DNA of 64,000 bases from an uncultured Lachnospiraceae bacterium (GCA_946557105.1 CAMNSZ010000006.1:119400-183399), one strand, 5' to 3'; positions 37,667 through 47,272 are shown, counted from the stretch's first letter. Numbers and translations are program-made. The notes: generated by a model from the sequence alone, not told the origin.

Positions 37667-38617
37667 ATGATTTTAAGCGCAAGCCGCAGGACGGATATTC
37701 CCAATTATTATTCGGAATGGTTTTATAATAGGATTAAAGAGGGATATATATATGTGCGTAATCCAATGAATATTCATCAGATTAGCAGGATAGACTTATT
37801 GCCGGATGTAGTGGACTGTATTGTCTTTTGGACAAAAAACCCGAAGCCGATGCTGGAGAGATTGGACGAGCTGGAGGCATATCAATATTATTTCCAATTT
37901 ACACTGACAGGGTACGGAAGAGACGTGGAGCGCAATGTTCCTCATAAAAGGGATACAATGATACCGGTGTTTAGGACGCTTTCAGAGAGAATAGGGAGTA
38001 AAAGAGTGATTTGGAGGTATGACCCGATTATCTTTACGAAGGTATATACGCCGGAATATCATTTGAGGGCATTCGGGCAAATAGCAAAGGCGCTGACAGG
38101 TTATACGGAAAAGAGTATTATCAGCTTTGTAGATTCCTATGTGAAAAACAGCAAAAGTATGAAATTGCTGGGAGCTTATGAGCTTGGGGAGAATGCGCTT
38201 GTGGAATTTGCAGCTAAAATCAGTGAAACGGCGGCTGCCTGCGGAATGAGGGTTGGAAGCTGCGCGGAGAGTATAGATTTGGCGCAATGCGGTATAGAGC
38301 ATAATTGTTGTATTGACAAGAGGCTGATAGAAGATATTATCGGTTGTAAAATAATCGGGGGAAAGGATAAGAATCAAAGGCGGGAATGCGGGTGTATGGA
38401 GAGCGTGGACATAGGCGCCTACAATACCTGTAAAAATGACTGCAAATACTGCTATGCAAATGATGGCATCGAGCACATAATGCAAAATTGCAGCCGGTAT
38501 GACCTTGCGTCGCCCTTGTTATGCGGAAGAGTTACGGAAAAGGACAAAATAAAAGAACGAGAGGTAAAGTCATTAAAGAAGGAGGAAGACAATGATCAGA
38601 GAAATCACACCAGATGA
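37667..38617 (+). CDS. DUF1848 protein with radical-SAM-like cysteine cluster
   Basis: 316 residues; start after GGAGG. It begins MILSASRRTDIPNYYSEWF and has RVIWRYDPIIFT in the middle. The late motif CGCMESVDIGAYNTC followed by CKYCYA is the family hallmark and probably holds an iron-sulfur cluster. Function is unknown; it resembles an SPL-type radical SAM enzyme in part. The lysine-rich tail overlaps the GNAT gene by 26 bases, so the two are co-translated. Confidence 0.85.
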   Translation: MILSASRRTDIPNYYSEWFYNRIKEGYIYVRNPMNIHQISRIDLLPDVVDCIVFWTKNPKPMLERLDELEAYQYYFQFTLTGYGRDVERNVPHKRDTMIPVFRTLSERIGSKRVIWRYDPIIFTKVYTPEYHLRAFGQIAKALTGYTEKSIISFVDSYVKNSKSMKLLGAYELGENALVEFAAKISETAAACGMRVGSCAESIDLAQCGIEHNCCIDKRLIEDIIGCKIIGGKDKNQRRECGCMESVDIGAYNTCKNDCKYCYANDGIEHIMQNCSRYDLASPLLCGRVTEKDKIKEREVKSLKKEEDNDQRNHTR

Positions 38618-39029
38618 TTTACAAGGCTTACTTAGTCTATATACGCAGCTGCATGCTAATCCCATGCCGGAGGAGACGGAGGATTTACATAAGCTGTGGC
38701 TGAGTATATTGGACGATAGGACACATCATATTATTGTGGCAGAAGAGGAGGGCAGAATAGTTTCTTCCTGTGTTTGCGTTATAATTCCCAATCTCACTCA
38801 TAATCAGAGACCGTATGCGTTTGTGGAAAATGTGATCACGGACGAGGCATATCGCCAAAAAGGACTGGCTACGGCATGCTTAAATTATGCGAAGGAGCTG
38901 GCCATGAAGGAAAACTGTTATAAGCTTATGCTGCTTACAGGCTCCAAAGGTGACAGTACATTGAGGTTTTATGAAAATGCCGGGTATAACAGTAAGGATA
39001 AAACGGCGTTTATTCAGTGGATAGACTGA
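38592..39029 (+). CDS. GNAT-family N-acetyltransferase
   Basis: 145 residues; AAGGAGG precedes the ATG. IREITPDDLQGLLSLYTQL starts the fold, ENVITDEAYRQKGLATACLNYA is the acetyl-CoA pyrophosphate loop (motif A, Q/R-x-x-G-x-A), and RFYENAGYNSK is motif B. The substrate is unknown. It shares an overlap with the DUF1848 gene. Confidence 0.9.
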   Translation: MIREITPDDLQGLLSLYTQLHANPMPEETEDLHKLWLSILDDRTHHIIVAEEEGRIVSSCVCVIIPNLTHNQRPYAFVENVITDEAYRQKGLATACLNYAKELAMKENCYKLMLLTGSKGDSTLRFYENAGYNSKDKTAFIQWID

Positions 39030-39180
39030 AAAATCATCTCGACCGCTTAATTTTCAGCTATAAATAGGAGTGGGAGCTTAATTTGTGTCAAGGCGCACAA
39101 AAATTTGTGCGGCGCCCTCGCAGATAACGTTTCTGCATGAGGAGCCGGGTTAAATGGTATTTTAAGTGTGAAAGATATTA

Positions 39181-39214
39181 AACGTGGCTGTCGCGTTAAT
39201 GCGGCAGCCACGTT
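39181..39214. terminator. Terminator after the GNAT gene
   Basis: AACGTGGCTG / CAGCCACGTT arms with a 14-base loop and TT after. Another hairpin, CGCACAAAAATTTGTGCG, lies about 90 bases earlier near 39094. Confidence 0.7.
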
Positions 39215-39289
39215 TTGCACGGCAGGAGATCTGCCTTTGGGCATTGGCGCAGTAGCTGTGGCTTTGGCTAATAGTGTAAAGCTTTGGCG

Positions 39290-39682
39290 CTATTGCTGGT
39301 TGAGTAAAGCGTTTAACGCTTCCTTAATTTTGGCGGAACGAACCTGAAGCGTTTGAAGCTCCGAAACAGTGTACTTTGATATATCCACCTTGCAGGCCTC
39401 GTCAACCTCACGCAGGGTCTGGCGTATGATTTCCGTAAATATATCCCCGTCTGAGGAAGGGTGTTGATTTTTTGCCGCATATATGCCCCGTCTGGGAATA
39501 TGATAGTTGGGGTCGCGGTCAATTAAGTCGCGCATGGCTCCGGCGTAGGTGCCGTTGGAAAAATCCTTGCCGGATTTCTCATGGACGTAGGTTTTAATCT
39601 GTTCTACCGTGTACTCGCCGCCTTGGTTCAGCAATTCTCTCATGTAGTGGCGTATTTCTTCTGCATTTGAATTAAATGTCAT
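39290..39682 (-). CDS. Hypothetical protein with HTH-like N-terminus
   Basis: 130 residues from the ATG at 39682, eight bases after AAAGGAG. The first 70 residues (EIRHYMRELLNQGGEYTVEQIKTYV by parts, then TYAGAMRDLIDRDPNYHIPRRGIYA) look like a winged-helix arrangement. The rest (SELQTLQVRSAKIKEALNAL) is a helix that could dimerise. No family is recognised. It has its own perfect promoter. Confidence 0.6.
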   Translation of the reverse strand: MTFNSNAEEIRHYMRELLNQGGEYTVEQIKTYVHEKSGKDFSNGTYAGAMRDLIDRDPNYHIPRRGIYAAKNQHPSSDGDIFTEIIRQTLREVDEACKVDISKYTVSELQTLQVRSAKIKEALNALLNQQ

Positions 39683-39714
39683 ATAAAACACTCCTTTATT
39701 ATTTGTATAGCTAT

Positions 39715-39743
39715 ATTATATGCAAATATAGTAAAAATGTCAA
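39715..39743 (-). promoter_or_regulatory. Sigma-A promoter of the HTH-like hypothetical gene
   Basis: On the minus strand: TTGACA (39743-39738), 17 bases, TATAAT (39720-39715). Perfect consensus. Confidence 0.85.
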
Positions 39744-40104
39744 TATAATAAATGAAAAATATTGAAGTATTAAAATATTGAAAAATCAAAGGATGAAAAA
39801 AATGATATTTTTTGTTTGACATCTGAATGTTTCTGTACGGGATATTTTTGATACATTTATACAAGGGAGGAACATGAAGGGCTCTTTAAAATGCCGATTG
39901 CGACAAATATTGTATATTCCGAAGCTGACAAGAACCGATTGAAACCGGAAAACAGGCGCCTATAAAATTAAGCGCGACGTCACCATTCTAAGTATATGTC
40001 TATATATATCTTCATTGACATGACATTCGGATATATTATATAATTAATAGCCGGTATAAAATGGCGTTGTACCAAAATAATAGTTTTAGAAGAGAGAATC
40101 CGAT
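39744..40104. other. Divergent AT-rich region with diguanylate cyclase promoter
   Basis: It contains A/T runs and, at 40015-40044, the promoter of the next gene. A short frame near 39874 (MKGSLKCRLRQILYIPKL) is not convincing. Confidence 0.4.
40015..40044 (+). promoter_or_regulatory. Sigma-A promoter of the diguanylate cyclase gene
   Basis: TTGACA (40015-40020), 18 bases, TATAAT (40039-40044). Confidence 0.7.
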
Positions 40105-41148
40105 ATGTTGCCAAAGGAAATTAACAGAGTAGAATTTTTTCAATCTAAATACGATTATTATAAGACCTTCTCTTTCTGGGTAGTAGTTTTTGCATGTCTC
40201 TCCAGTACCACTTTTTTTGTGTCGGACTGCCAGTTGTTTGGCAGATTTGCGATAGAAACCCTTCTTCCCAGAACGATTATTCTGGCGCCGATGCTTTTAT
40301 ATTTGTTTATTCAGCGTAGGGTGAAGTCCTATCAGCTTATGGTGCCGATTACATATTTGATTTTTCATCTGATCATGTGGAATACTATTTGGGCAATTTA
40401 TTATCTGCCTGACAAATCACATGCCAGCGAGGGCTTTATCATTATGCATTTGATGTTTTTTGCGATGGGCTTTTGCGCGCCGTTTCATTATTCCACGGTG
40501 GCTCATGCGCTGGTAATCGTCAATATTTTATTATCGAATTTGTTCAACCATTATGCGAATTTGGAAATTATGCTGTCGCTGGGCATTCCCTGCGTGCTGG
40601 CAATCTGTGCGTCGCATTATTTTATGCAGAGTCTTTATGTATCCCATTATCAGACGGCGCAAAAGCTGGAGTATATTTCATATTATGATTTACTGACGGG
40701 GGTATATAACAGAAATATTTTAAGCAGTCTGATAGACCCGGATACGGGAGGCTTTAAAGCCTCTTTGGGAAAAAACATATGTGTAATCATATTTGATATT
40801 GATTATTTTAAGCAGGTAAACGATACATATGGGCATGTGAAGGGAGATGTGGTGTTAAAAAAGCTAGTCGAGGTTATTCGCTCTCTGCTTGGTGAGAGAG
40901 ATTGCATGATTCGCTGGGGAGGGGAGGAGTTTATTGTGATTTTTCCGGACAAAGAAGTGGGCGAGATACGCAGGCTGGCGGAGGAGCTTAGAAGGAATGT
41001 GGAGGCGTCGGACAACGGAGTGTGCCCTGTTACCATTTCCGTCGGTATTGCCGCTTATGATGGCGAGACATTTAAAACGACAGTAGACGCCGCAGACCAT
41101 GCTTTGTACCGCGCGAAGGAAAAGGGAAGGAACAGAGTTGAGGTTTGA
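40105..41148 (+). CDS. Membrane diguanylate cyclase (GGEEF)
   Basis: 347 residues. About six hydrophobic segments lie in residues 20-185, then a GGDEF domain (about 190-345) with YDLLTGVYNRN, IIFDIDYFKQVNDTYGH and the active-site WGGEEFIVIF. It makes c-di-GMP. The inhibitory RxxD that usually lies five residues before the motif is GERD here, so product inhibition through that site is probably lost. A second c-di-GMP gene lies 19 kb away beside flagellin A. Confidence 0.92.
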   Translation: MLPKEINRVEFFQSKYDYYKTFSFWVVVFACLSSTTFFVSDCQLFGRFAIETLLPRTIILAPMLLYLFIQRRVKSYQLMVPITYLIFHLIMWNTIWAIYYLPDKSHASEGFIIMHLMFFAMGFCAPFHYSTVAHALVIVNILLSNLFNHYANLEIMLSLGIPCVLAICASHYFMQSLYVSHYQTAQKLEYISYYDLLTGVYNRNILSSLIDPDTGGFKASLGKNICVIIFDIDYFKQVNDTYGHVKGDVVLKKLVEVIRSLLGERDCMIRWGGEEFIVIFPDKEVGEIRRLAEELRRNVEASDNGVCPVTISVGIAAYDGETFKTTVDAADHALYRAKEKGRNRVEV

Positions 41149-41463
41149 TATGGTACTAAATTTGAGCTATAGTTTGTATTAATTAATGATTTTTTGTGAA
41201 GTTATTTTAGATAGTGTTGTTACTACATTATTTCTTGCACAGGCTTTGTATAAGCAAATTTAGATAAGGAAGGTAAAGCACAATAAAATGAATGATTTTA
41301 GTACTAGTGTACAAGTATGGATATAAGCAAGTAAACCCGTTGAATTGCCTGAAAATGAATAAAAGTATTGTGAATCTAAGAGGTTACAAGAGTTCATGGT
41401 AATGGTAGCTTGTGTGTTTCTTTTCTGTTGGATAGTTGGAATAGGTGACTTAGAAAATATCCA
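41149..41463. other. Spacer at the left edge of the mobile region
   Basis: No ORF, RNA or hairpin of note. The element end adjoining the recombinase gene should be within it, but no attachment repeat could be assigned. Confidence 0.4.
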
Positions 41464-43101
41464 TTATTCAAGGGTTTCCAATGCCCCTATGAACTTGTAA
41501 TGGATAGTAAGTCGTTGAATTTTCTGCCCGTCAACTTCTACGGGTTCAGAAACAAGAATTTTTTCTATAAGTTGATTGATTATCTTAAAATTGAGTTCCG
41601 TTATTCCTGCATAACCGCTTATCTGCTCCGCAAACTGCTCTATGGAAGATAACTGCTCCTTGTCCGCTATGGCACTTTTTTCAAGTTCCTTTATCTTGGC
41701 TGTCAGTTCTTCCTGCTCGCTGTCATACCTTGCCGACAACATCTGAAAACGCTTTTCGGTCAGCAGTTCCCTTGTCAAGTCCTCGTACAGTTTGGCATAC
41801 AGGTTTTCAATCTCCGACACACGCTGTTTACATTGCTTTAGTTCCTTTTTCTGCTGTTCCCTGTCCGCTGACATTTGGAGATTAAGACGCTCGGCAATAT
41901 CTGTTACCATTGTTTTCCTGTCCGTCAATGCCCGTCCTGCGTGTTTCTGAATGTCTGCAAGCACAACTTCGTGAACCGTCCTCGCCTCAATGGTGTGTGC
42001 CGAACAACCCTCTTTCCCAAACTTGCGGTATTTGGTACAGCAGTAGAAAGTCTTGTCTAATACATTGTTCCGCTTTCTTTTCTGCTCGACTTTGGCAAGC
42101 ATGGCACTCCCACAATCAGCACACTTGATAACCCCTCGGAAGATGTTGTCATATCCGCTTGAACTTTCCCCTATAACGGGCGGTCTGCCGTCCAAAATCT
42201 TCTGTACGGTGTTCCAACGGTTCTGTTCGATAATTGGCTCATGTGTGCCATAGATGATTTCACGCTCCGCATACGGGATATACTGCCTTTTCTTGGAACG
42301 CATGGTCTTAGTCGGTCTTTCCGCTACGGTAAGGTTTCCTGCATAGACGGGGTTGCGTAAAATCTTGCTGACATAGGCGGTATCCCAGTCATACATTTTT
42401 TCCTCGTCAGTGTACCTCTCAAACATTTCCTTTTTGTAGAAACTCGGCTTTATGACCTTTGCCTTTCGCAAGCGGTTACAGATAGTGTGAAGCCCCACGC
42501 CCTCCTCGGCGATTGAGAAAATCAGTTCCACAACGGGGGCGGTCACTTCATCAATGACAAGGTGGTTATGGTCTTTCTCGTCTTTCTGATAACCGAATGG
42601 GGCGGTAGTAGCCATATACTTGCCCTGCATTCTCCTTGCGTGGAGTGCGCTCTTGATTTTCCTTGATGTGTCCTTTGCGTACATTTCATTGATGATGTTG
42701 CGGAATGGTGTAATATCCATTTGTGCGTTGTCTATGGAGTCCACCCCGTCATTGATTGCAATGTACCGCACGTTATGGTTAGGGAAAAATACCTCGATAT
42801 AAGTACCTGTTTCAAGATAATTCCTCCCCAACCGTGACAGGTCTTTTGTGATGAGCGTTGACACTTCCCCGTCCTGTATGTCCTCGATAAGCTGTCGGAA
42901 AGCGGGGCGGTCGTAGTTTGTACCGCTGTAACCGTCATCAACGTAGAACTGGCAGTTCAGAAAACCGTTGCGCTTTGCATAATCTTTCAGCATGGTTTTC
43001 TGTGTGCTGATACTCATGCTCTCGTTGTTCGTGCCGTCGTCTTTGGAAAGCCTGCAATATAAAGCAGTGATTTTGTCGTTATTCAGTTTTGCCCTTTTCA
43101 T
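41464..43101 (-). CDS. Large serine recombinase (TndX-like)
   Basis: 545 residues from the ATG at 43101 after AAGGAGG. The resolvase domain has ITALYCRLSKDDGTNNES (nucleophile Ser in YCRLS...S), DGYSGTNYDRPAF and LITKDLSRLGRNYLETG. Then come the recombinase domain, a zinc ribbon (CADCGSAM and CCTKYRKFGKEGC) and a coiled coil (about 440-500). Such enzymes excise and insert Tn4451/CTn-type elements and act at element ends. Base composition is more GC-rich than its AT-rich cargo to the right, so the region is mosaic. Confidence 0.95.
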   Translation of the reverse strand: MKRAKLNNDKITALYCRLSKDDGTNNESMSISTQKTMLKDYAKRNGFLNCQFYVDDGYSGTNYDRPAFRQLIEDIQDGEVSTLITKDLSRLGRNYLETGTYIEVFFPNHNVRYIAINDGVDSIDNAQMDITPFRNIINEMYAKDTSRKIKSALHARRMQGKYMATTAPFGYQKDEKDHNHLVIDEVTAPVVELIFSIAEEGVGLHTICNRLRKAKVIKPSFYKKEMFERYTDEEKMYDWDTAYVSKILRNPVYAGNLTVAERPTKTMRSKKRQYIPYAEREIIYGTHEPIIEQNRWNTVQKILDGRPPVIGESSSGYDNIFRGVIKCADCGSAMLAKVEQKRKRNNVLDKTFYCCTKYRKFGKEGCSAHTIEARTVHEVVLADIQKHAGRALTDRKTMVTDIAERLNLQMSADREQQKKELKQCKQRVSEIENLYAKLYEDLTRELLTEKRFQMLSARYDSEQEELTAKIKELEKSAIADKEQLSSIEQFAEQISGYAGITELNFKIINQLIEKILVSEPVEVDGQKIQRLTIHYKFIGALETLE

Positions 43102-43171
43102 GTCGTCCTCCTTAATGAAAAGGGACTTCCTCAACTCCTATTATACTATATTCCCTTTTCCGTTTCCAGTG

Positions 43172-43345
43172 CTAATTTGCGTTGTTTTCCGCTATCTCCT
43201 TAACCTTTTTTGTTATCTGTTCCTCGGCTATCCGCTTGAATACCGTTTCCATTTTTTCAGTGCCTACATAGTGCCTTTCCACGATAATTTTTGTGGGTGG
43301 GTGCTGTCGGGTGGCTCTTTGCTGTGTATTGCTGTCTTTGCTCAT
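43172..43345 (-). CDS. 57-residue transposon ORF before the serine recombinase
   Basis: ATG 43345 follows AAAGGAGC; stop TAG at 43174-43172. The peptide is charged and helical (MSKDSNTQQRATRQHPPTKI, then VERHYVGTEKMETVFKRIAE). It lies 70 bases upstream of the recombinase and in the same direction. Small genes of this kind often precede the recombinase in clostridial mobile elements and may regulate it. No named family. Confidence 0.65.
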   Translation of the reverse strand: MSKDSNTQQRATRQHPPTKIIVERHYVGTEKMETVFKRIAEEQITKKVKEIAENNAN

Positions 43346-43488
43346 AAATCCGCTCCTTTACATGAAAATAGAGCGCATAGATTGTGTTCTATACGCTCTG
43401 ACGCTGTGTGACTATTTTGTTGTGATTGTGGCAATATTCTATTCACAAAATACAGTATAATTCTTGAGAGATATTTAGATTAACAATT

Positions 43489-44151
43489 TTACTTATTTTT
43501 ATATGGATAAATCATTGTAATGTAAGATATTAAATTATATCCGCAATGTGCAATGATGCAACAAGGTATTGAATTGGTTTTTATATAAAGCAATCCCAAT
43601 ATAATACCGCATACAAATGCTGACAAAGTTTGCACCATATTAAAATGCAGGATTGCAAAAAATAAAGCAGAAATAAACAATGCCCCCACGACACCGTAAG
43701 AATTTTTCAATCCCCCCAATACAAACCCTCTCATTAAAATTTCTTCTATAATGGGCGCAACAATACATACTTGCAATAAACTTGTGACAGGTGACTTAAT
43801 TAAACTTTGAATTGTTTCTTGATAATCCTGTTCACTTTGAGGAAAAATGCTTTCAAATATAGGGTCTAAGCATTTATCTAAAAGCAGGAAAAACAAAATA
43901 GAACAAAATATAGCCAAAATAATACCTGTCAGCGTGACATTAGATAATAGATTTATTTTATACTTGCTTTTGAGTAAACAAATAAATCCAATCGCACATA
44001 TCATTATAACTATAATATTTATCCACTCTGAATAATTTGGAAATGCCTTTCTCCAAACTGCTACATTTAAAAATGTATAAAAAAGCATAATTCCAAAATA
44101 TGCAACTACCCATATTAAAGCATGACTGATTTTTAAGTTATTCTCTCCCAT
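43489..44151 (-). CDS. CPBP-family intramembrane metalloprotease
   Basis: 220 residues; the ATG at 44151 follows GGAGG by eight bases. About seven membrane helices are visible. The motifs EEILMRGFVLGGL (glutamates and Arg of motif 1), FFAILHFN (His) and IIAHCGYN (motif with His and Asn) are those of CAAX/bacteriocin-processing proteases. It may give self-protection to a peptide toxin or process one; no such peptide gene is visible. AT-rich cargo of the mobile region. Confidence 0.88.
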   Translation of the reverse strand: MGENNLKISHALIWVVAYFGIMLFYTFLNVAVWRKAFPNYSEWINIIVIMICAIGFICLLKSKYKINLLSNVTLTGIILAIFCSILFFLLLDKCLDPIFESIFPQSEQDYQETIQSLIKSPVTSLLQVCIVAPIIEEILMRGFVLGGLKNSYGVVGALFISALFFAILHFNMVQTLSAFVCGIILGLLYIKTNSIPCCIIAHCGYNLISYITMIYPYKNK

Positions 44152-44213
44152 GACATAAACCTCCATTAAAACTGTCTGACTTAAATCATACCACAATCAC
44201 ACTCATATTTCCA

Positions 44214-44585
44214 TTAAATTTCTTCCTCTCTCCGCTTAGTCTTGTTTTGTTGTTTGCCCTGTTCCCCAAACTGATAGATTAAGTTGATTTCATCAGCGTT
44301 AAAAGGTATCTGAAAATTTGCGCCCTCACATAAACGCTCCACGCCCACGCACTTAGGGAGATTTCTTGTCAGTTCGTAATTATCCCTCGCTGTGATTGTT
44401 CCATGACTGTCGGTCTGCCTTACCTCGACTTCACACTGGCTTTTCTGCTCCAACACAAGCCACTGGTATTTATCGCTTTCTTTGGTAAATACACTCTGAT
44501 GTGCATTGGAGTATGTCTTACTTTGGATATATTTGTCGGTGGTGCTGTAATAGTCTAAAATCTGCTGTTCCTGCTTTTTATTCAT
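44214..44585 (-). CDS. Mobile-element hypothetical protein
   Basis: 123 residues; start after AGGAGGGC. It begins MNKKQEQQILDYYSTTDKYI and ends in a basic/acidic tail (KQQNKTKRREEEI). No motif is recognised. It lies upstream of the protease gene on the same strand and is more GC-rich than it. Confidence 0.6.
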   Translation of the reverse strand: MNKKQEQQILDYYSTTDKYIQSKTYSNAHQSVFTKESDKYQWLVLEQKSQCEVEVRQTDSHGTITARDNYELTRNLPKCVGVERLCEGANFQIPFNADEINLIYQFGEQGKQQNKTKRREEEI

Positions 44586-45335
44586 AATCTTTGCCCTCCT
44601 GTGATATGGATTGATTGGTTTCGGTGCTGATATATGGTTTTCTTCCGTTTATTGTGGGAAAATTGGATTGCGGAATATTGTTGACGGGCATTTATCCGCT
44701 TGGGGAAACAGAAGTACATTTCATACGGTAATTACCGCATGAAAAAAGACTATAACCGTTACTGTCATAGCCTTTTAAGGATTGAGGAAGTCCCTTTCTT
44801 ATTTGTATTTGTTTGTCACCCCTCCGCACTATCCAACATTCATATGCACTATGGTGAAAATATTGCAATTTATACTGAGAATACCATAAAGGGAATATCT
44901 TAGGTAGATGCACAACGATGCCTTATTAGTAAAGAGCGAAGGAATGGAATACTTCAAAATGTATGATTCATGCTGCGAGGGAAATCTATATCAATCTACA
45001 ACCAAAATGGAAATACCAAGTTGAAATAATTAAATTCAAATAATACAAAAATAATGAATATTTAAAATTTATTGACTACAGAAAATTTAATGTGTATAAT
45101 ATAAGACAAGATTATTACAAATCTTAAAAATATTAGATGCTGTGAGAGGAAAGTATAAAATCAACAGGAATCTTTAAAAATTCTATGTATGAAAATATTA
45201 TTAATGCTACACTTATAAAAGCTATTAGATATTAAAAATGTAAATTTTGAGGAAAAGTTATTAATTTGTAATTAAAGATTCTAGCATTTTAGCGATTTCA
45301 GAATCTTATAAATGTATAGAAGGGAGAAAATTGAA
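44586..45335. other. 750-base non-coding stretch with a promoter
   Basis: Left half: a palindrome TTCAT-A-CGGTAATTACCG-C-ATGAA near 44720-44743. Right half: very AT-rich, with a good sigma-A promoter at 45072-45100 and a 230-base leader before the next gene. No ORF has a convincing ribosome site. Confidence 0.5.
45072..45100 (+). promoter_or_regulatory. Sigma-A promoter of the 132-residue hypothetical gene
   Basis: TTGACT (45072-45077), 17 bases, TATAAT (45095-45100). The leader to the start codon is unusually long (about 230 bases). Confidence 0.7.
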
Positions 45336-45734
45336 ATGAGCAATTTAGTGTGGGAGAAGGTAGATGTAAAACAAATTTCAAGGAGGAGCGGTGAAGCATT
45401 TGCGAGTATCGGACAAGGAAGAATTGCATTGAACCCAGGAGCGTGTGAATTAATAGAAAACATTTATTCATATGAGTGGGTTAATGTTTTACAAGCGAAG
45501 AAGGGAAATCAGGTTGTGAAGTTAGGATTGAGATTTACAAACAACAAGGACAAAAATTCTTTGAGTGTCACAAGGCGAAAATATAAAGGACATGAGATTG
45601 AAGGAATAAATATCAATTCAAAAAGTATAGTTAAGCAATTTTTTGGAGAAATAAAAGATACGACAACTGGTAGATATAATGTAGAAAAAATTGATGATGT
45701 AACAATTGCCATAGATATATTGAAAGAAATATAG
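45336..45734 (+). CDS. Hypothetical protein in the mobile region
   Basis: 132 residues; the ATG at 45336 follows GAAGGGAG. The order SNLVWEKVDVKQISRRSGEA, SIGQGRIALNPGACELIENI and VVKLGLRFTNNKDKNSLSV suggests a small alpha/beta DNA- or ligand-binding fold. No family is recognised. It is AT-rich and stands alone. Confidence 0.55.
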   Translation: MSNLVWEKVDVKQISRRSGEAFASIGQGRIALNPGACELIENIYSYEWVNVLQAKKGNQVVKLGLRFTNNKDKNSLSVTRRKYKGHEIEGININSKSIVKQFFGEIKDTTTGRYNVEKIDDVTIAIDILKEI

Positions 45735-46284
45735 CATGCGAATAAATGGAAAAATCTATTTATGACAAACCATAATTGATTTAGAATAAAATACTTCTCA
45801 TACATAGAACTTATGAGCCCAACTCATAATTTATTTGACTATTATAATTTTTGGTATGGCAATTTTGTTCATCTTATTCAAGTTAAACTTGAAAGGAGGA
45901 GAAGTATGGAAAAGGATTCTGAACTTTAGTACTTGTATTATTAAAGTTATAAAAAAACATTTAAAATTATGATATTTTAAAATAAAATGATGAAATTGTT
46001 TGAGCGGTTTGAGTTTTGTCTAACTGATAAGAGCTAGTTAATGTATTTTAGACGTTAATTAGCTCTTATGTATTGAGTCAAGTCTATCTCGAATAAATAT
46101 AATTACTTTGGAATTGAATTACAAATAGAGAGAACTTAAGAATGTGTAAAGCAAAGTTTATATATTATAATGGCTCAAAAATAAGAAGAAAAGTAAATTG
46201 CGTATCTGCGAAACATAGCTTTTAATTATACTTACAAATCGGGATTTTTTCATCAGTCTGTAGAGAATGGAGGACAAAAGCCCC
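45735..46284. other. AT-rich spacer with a truncated gene start and a terminator
   Basis: At 45906 an ATG with a strong GAAAGGAGGAG site starts MEKDSEL and stops at once; this looks like the head of a lost gene or a leader peptide. A hairpin AAGAGCTAGTTAA / TTAATTAGCTCTT spans 46029-46067. No gene is supported. Confidence 0.4.
46029..46067. terminator. Hairpin in the AT-rich spacer
   Basis: 13-base arms with one mismatch around 13 bases; no strong T run. Confidence 0.5.
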
Positions 46285-47190
46285 ATGGATTGTAAAGAAG
46301 CAATTATCATATTTGAAAGCAGCACCAAAACAAGTGTTGTTCAAATAGAACGTTGCAGCGTCGGTATTGCGAACTATGTTTTTATTGTCTCCACCGCAAC
46401 CGAAAAGTTTACTCTCAGATGCAGTAAGATTGTGGATGCATATAAAGATACCGTTTTTTGGCTCAACAAGTTGTCTGTATGTGAAATTCCAATACCTGTT
46501 GTCTTATTGGAAGGAAAATATAAGGATTATTCATATTTAATTCTCTCATATATCCATGGCGACGATATTGGAAATGTGTATTGTAAATTAAACGACAGCG
46601 AGAAAAAACAAATTGCCCAAGAAGTGGTTAGGATACAGCGGAAGATATCAAGGATTGATATCTCGACGGATGAGGGGTGGACATGGAATCGGTTTGTTGA
46701 TGAAACACTGAATCGAGCAGAGGAGAGAATAAAAAGAAATCATTATTTTGATGTGAACAAAATCAATATCATAAAAAAACTGCAAACAGAAATACAAGAA
46801 TATTTGGATAAGGTTAGACCAATACCATATCTAGATGATATTAGTACAAAAAACCTGTTGATTTATGATGGTAAATTATCCGGGATAATAGATATTGATT
46901 GGATAGGTTTGGGTGATATGTTTACCTTTGTTGCTATGACGAAGGTTGCATTGCTCAATATGGATTTGGATACTAAATATGTTGATTATCTATTAGATGA
47001 GATTCATCCAAGCATGATAGAGTACAAAGCGTTCGTATTCTATTGCTTAATTTTTTGTGTGGATTTCATGGGGGAAAGAGGTATGCAATTTCTTGATAAA
47101 ACGATTCCGGTAAATGAAAGTATAATCAAGAGATTGAATGATATCTTTGACATTTTTATGGAAGAATGGAACAAATGTTGCAAACGGTAA
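46285..47190 (+). CDS. Aminoglycoside-phosphotransferase-like kinase
   Basis: 301 residues from the ATG at 46285, 11 bases after GGAGG; an upstream ATG at 46267 overlaps that site. The APH/choline-kinase fold shows in YSYLILSYIHGDD, the catalytic-loop equivalent YLDDISTKNLLI and the metal-binding GIIDIDWIGLGD. The usual HGD of resistance enzymes is replaced by LDD, so antibiotic resistance is not implied. The substrate is unknown. AT-rich, and probably part of the transferred region. Confidence 0.75.
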   Translation: MDCKEAIIIFESSTKTSVVQIERCSVGIANYVFIVSTATEKFTLRCSKIVDAYKDTVFWLNKLSVCEIPIPVVLLEGKYKDYSYLILSYIHGDDIGNVYCKLNDSEKKQIAQEVVRIQRKISRIDISTDEGWTWNRFVDETLNRAEERIKRNHYFDVNKINIIKKLQTEIQEYLDKVRPIPYLDDISTKNLLIYDGKLSGIIDIDWIGLGDMFTFVAMTKVALLNMDLDTKYVDYLLDEIHPSMIEYKAFVFYCLIFCVDFMGERGMQFLDKTIPVNESIIKRLNDIFDIFMEEWNKCCKR

Positions 47191-47272
47191 ATTCCTATTT
47201 GTAGGTGTGTTACACAAGTTACGCCAAATAAAGAAGCGTGTTAGCATTCGTTTTTTGAAAAGGAGAAAAATT

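Noticed and set aside
46285..47190. An aminoglycoside-resistance gene
   Set aside because: Fold fits the APH superfamily, but the HGD catalytic motif is changed and the protein does not match known resistance enzymes that I recall.
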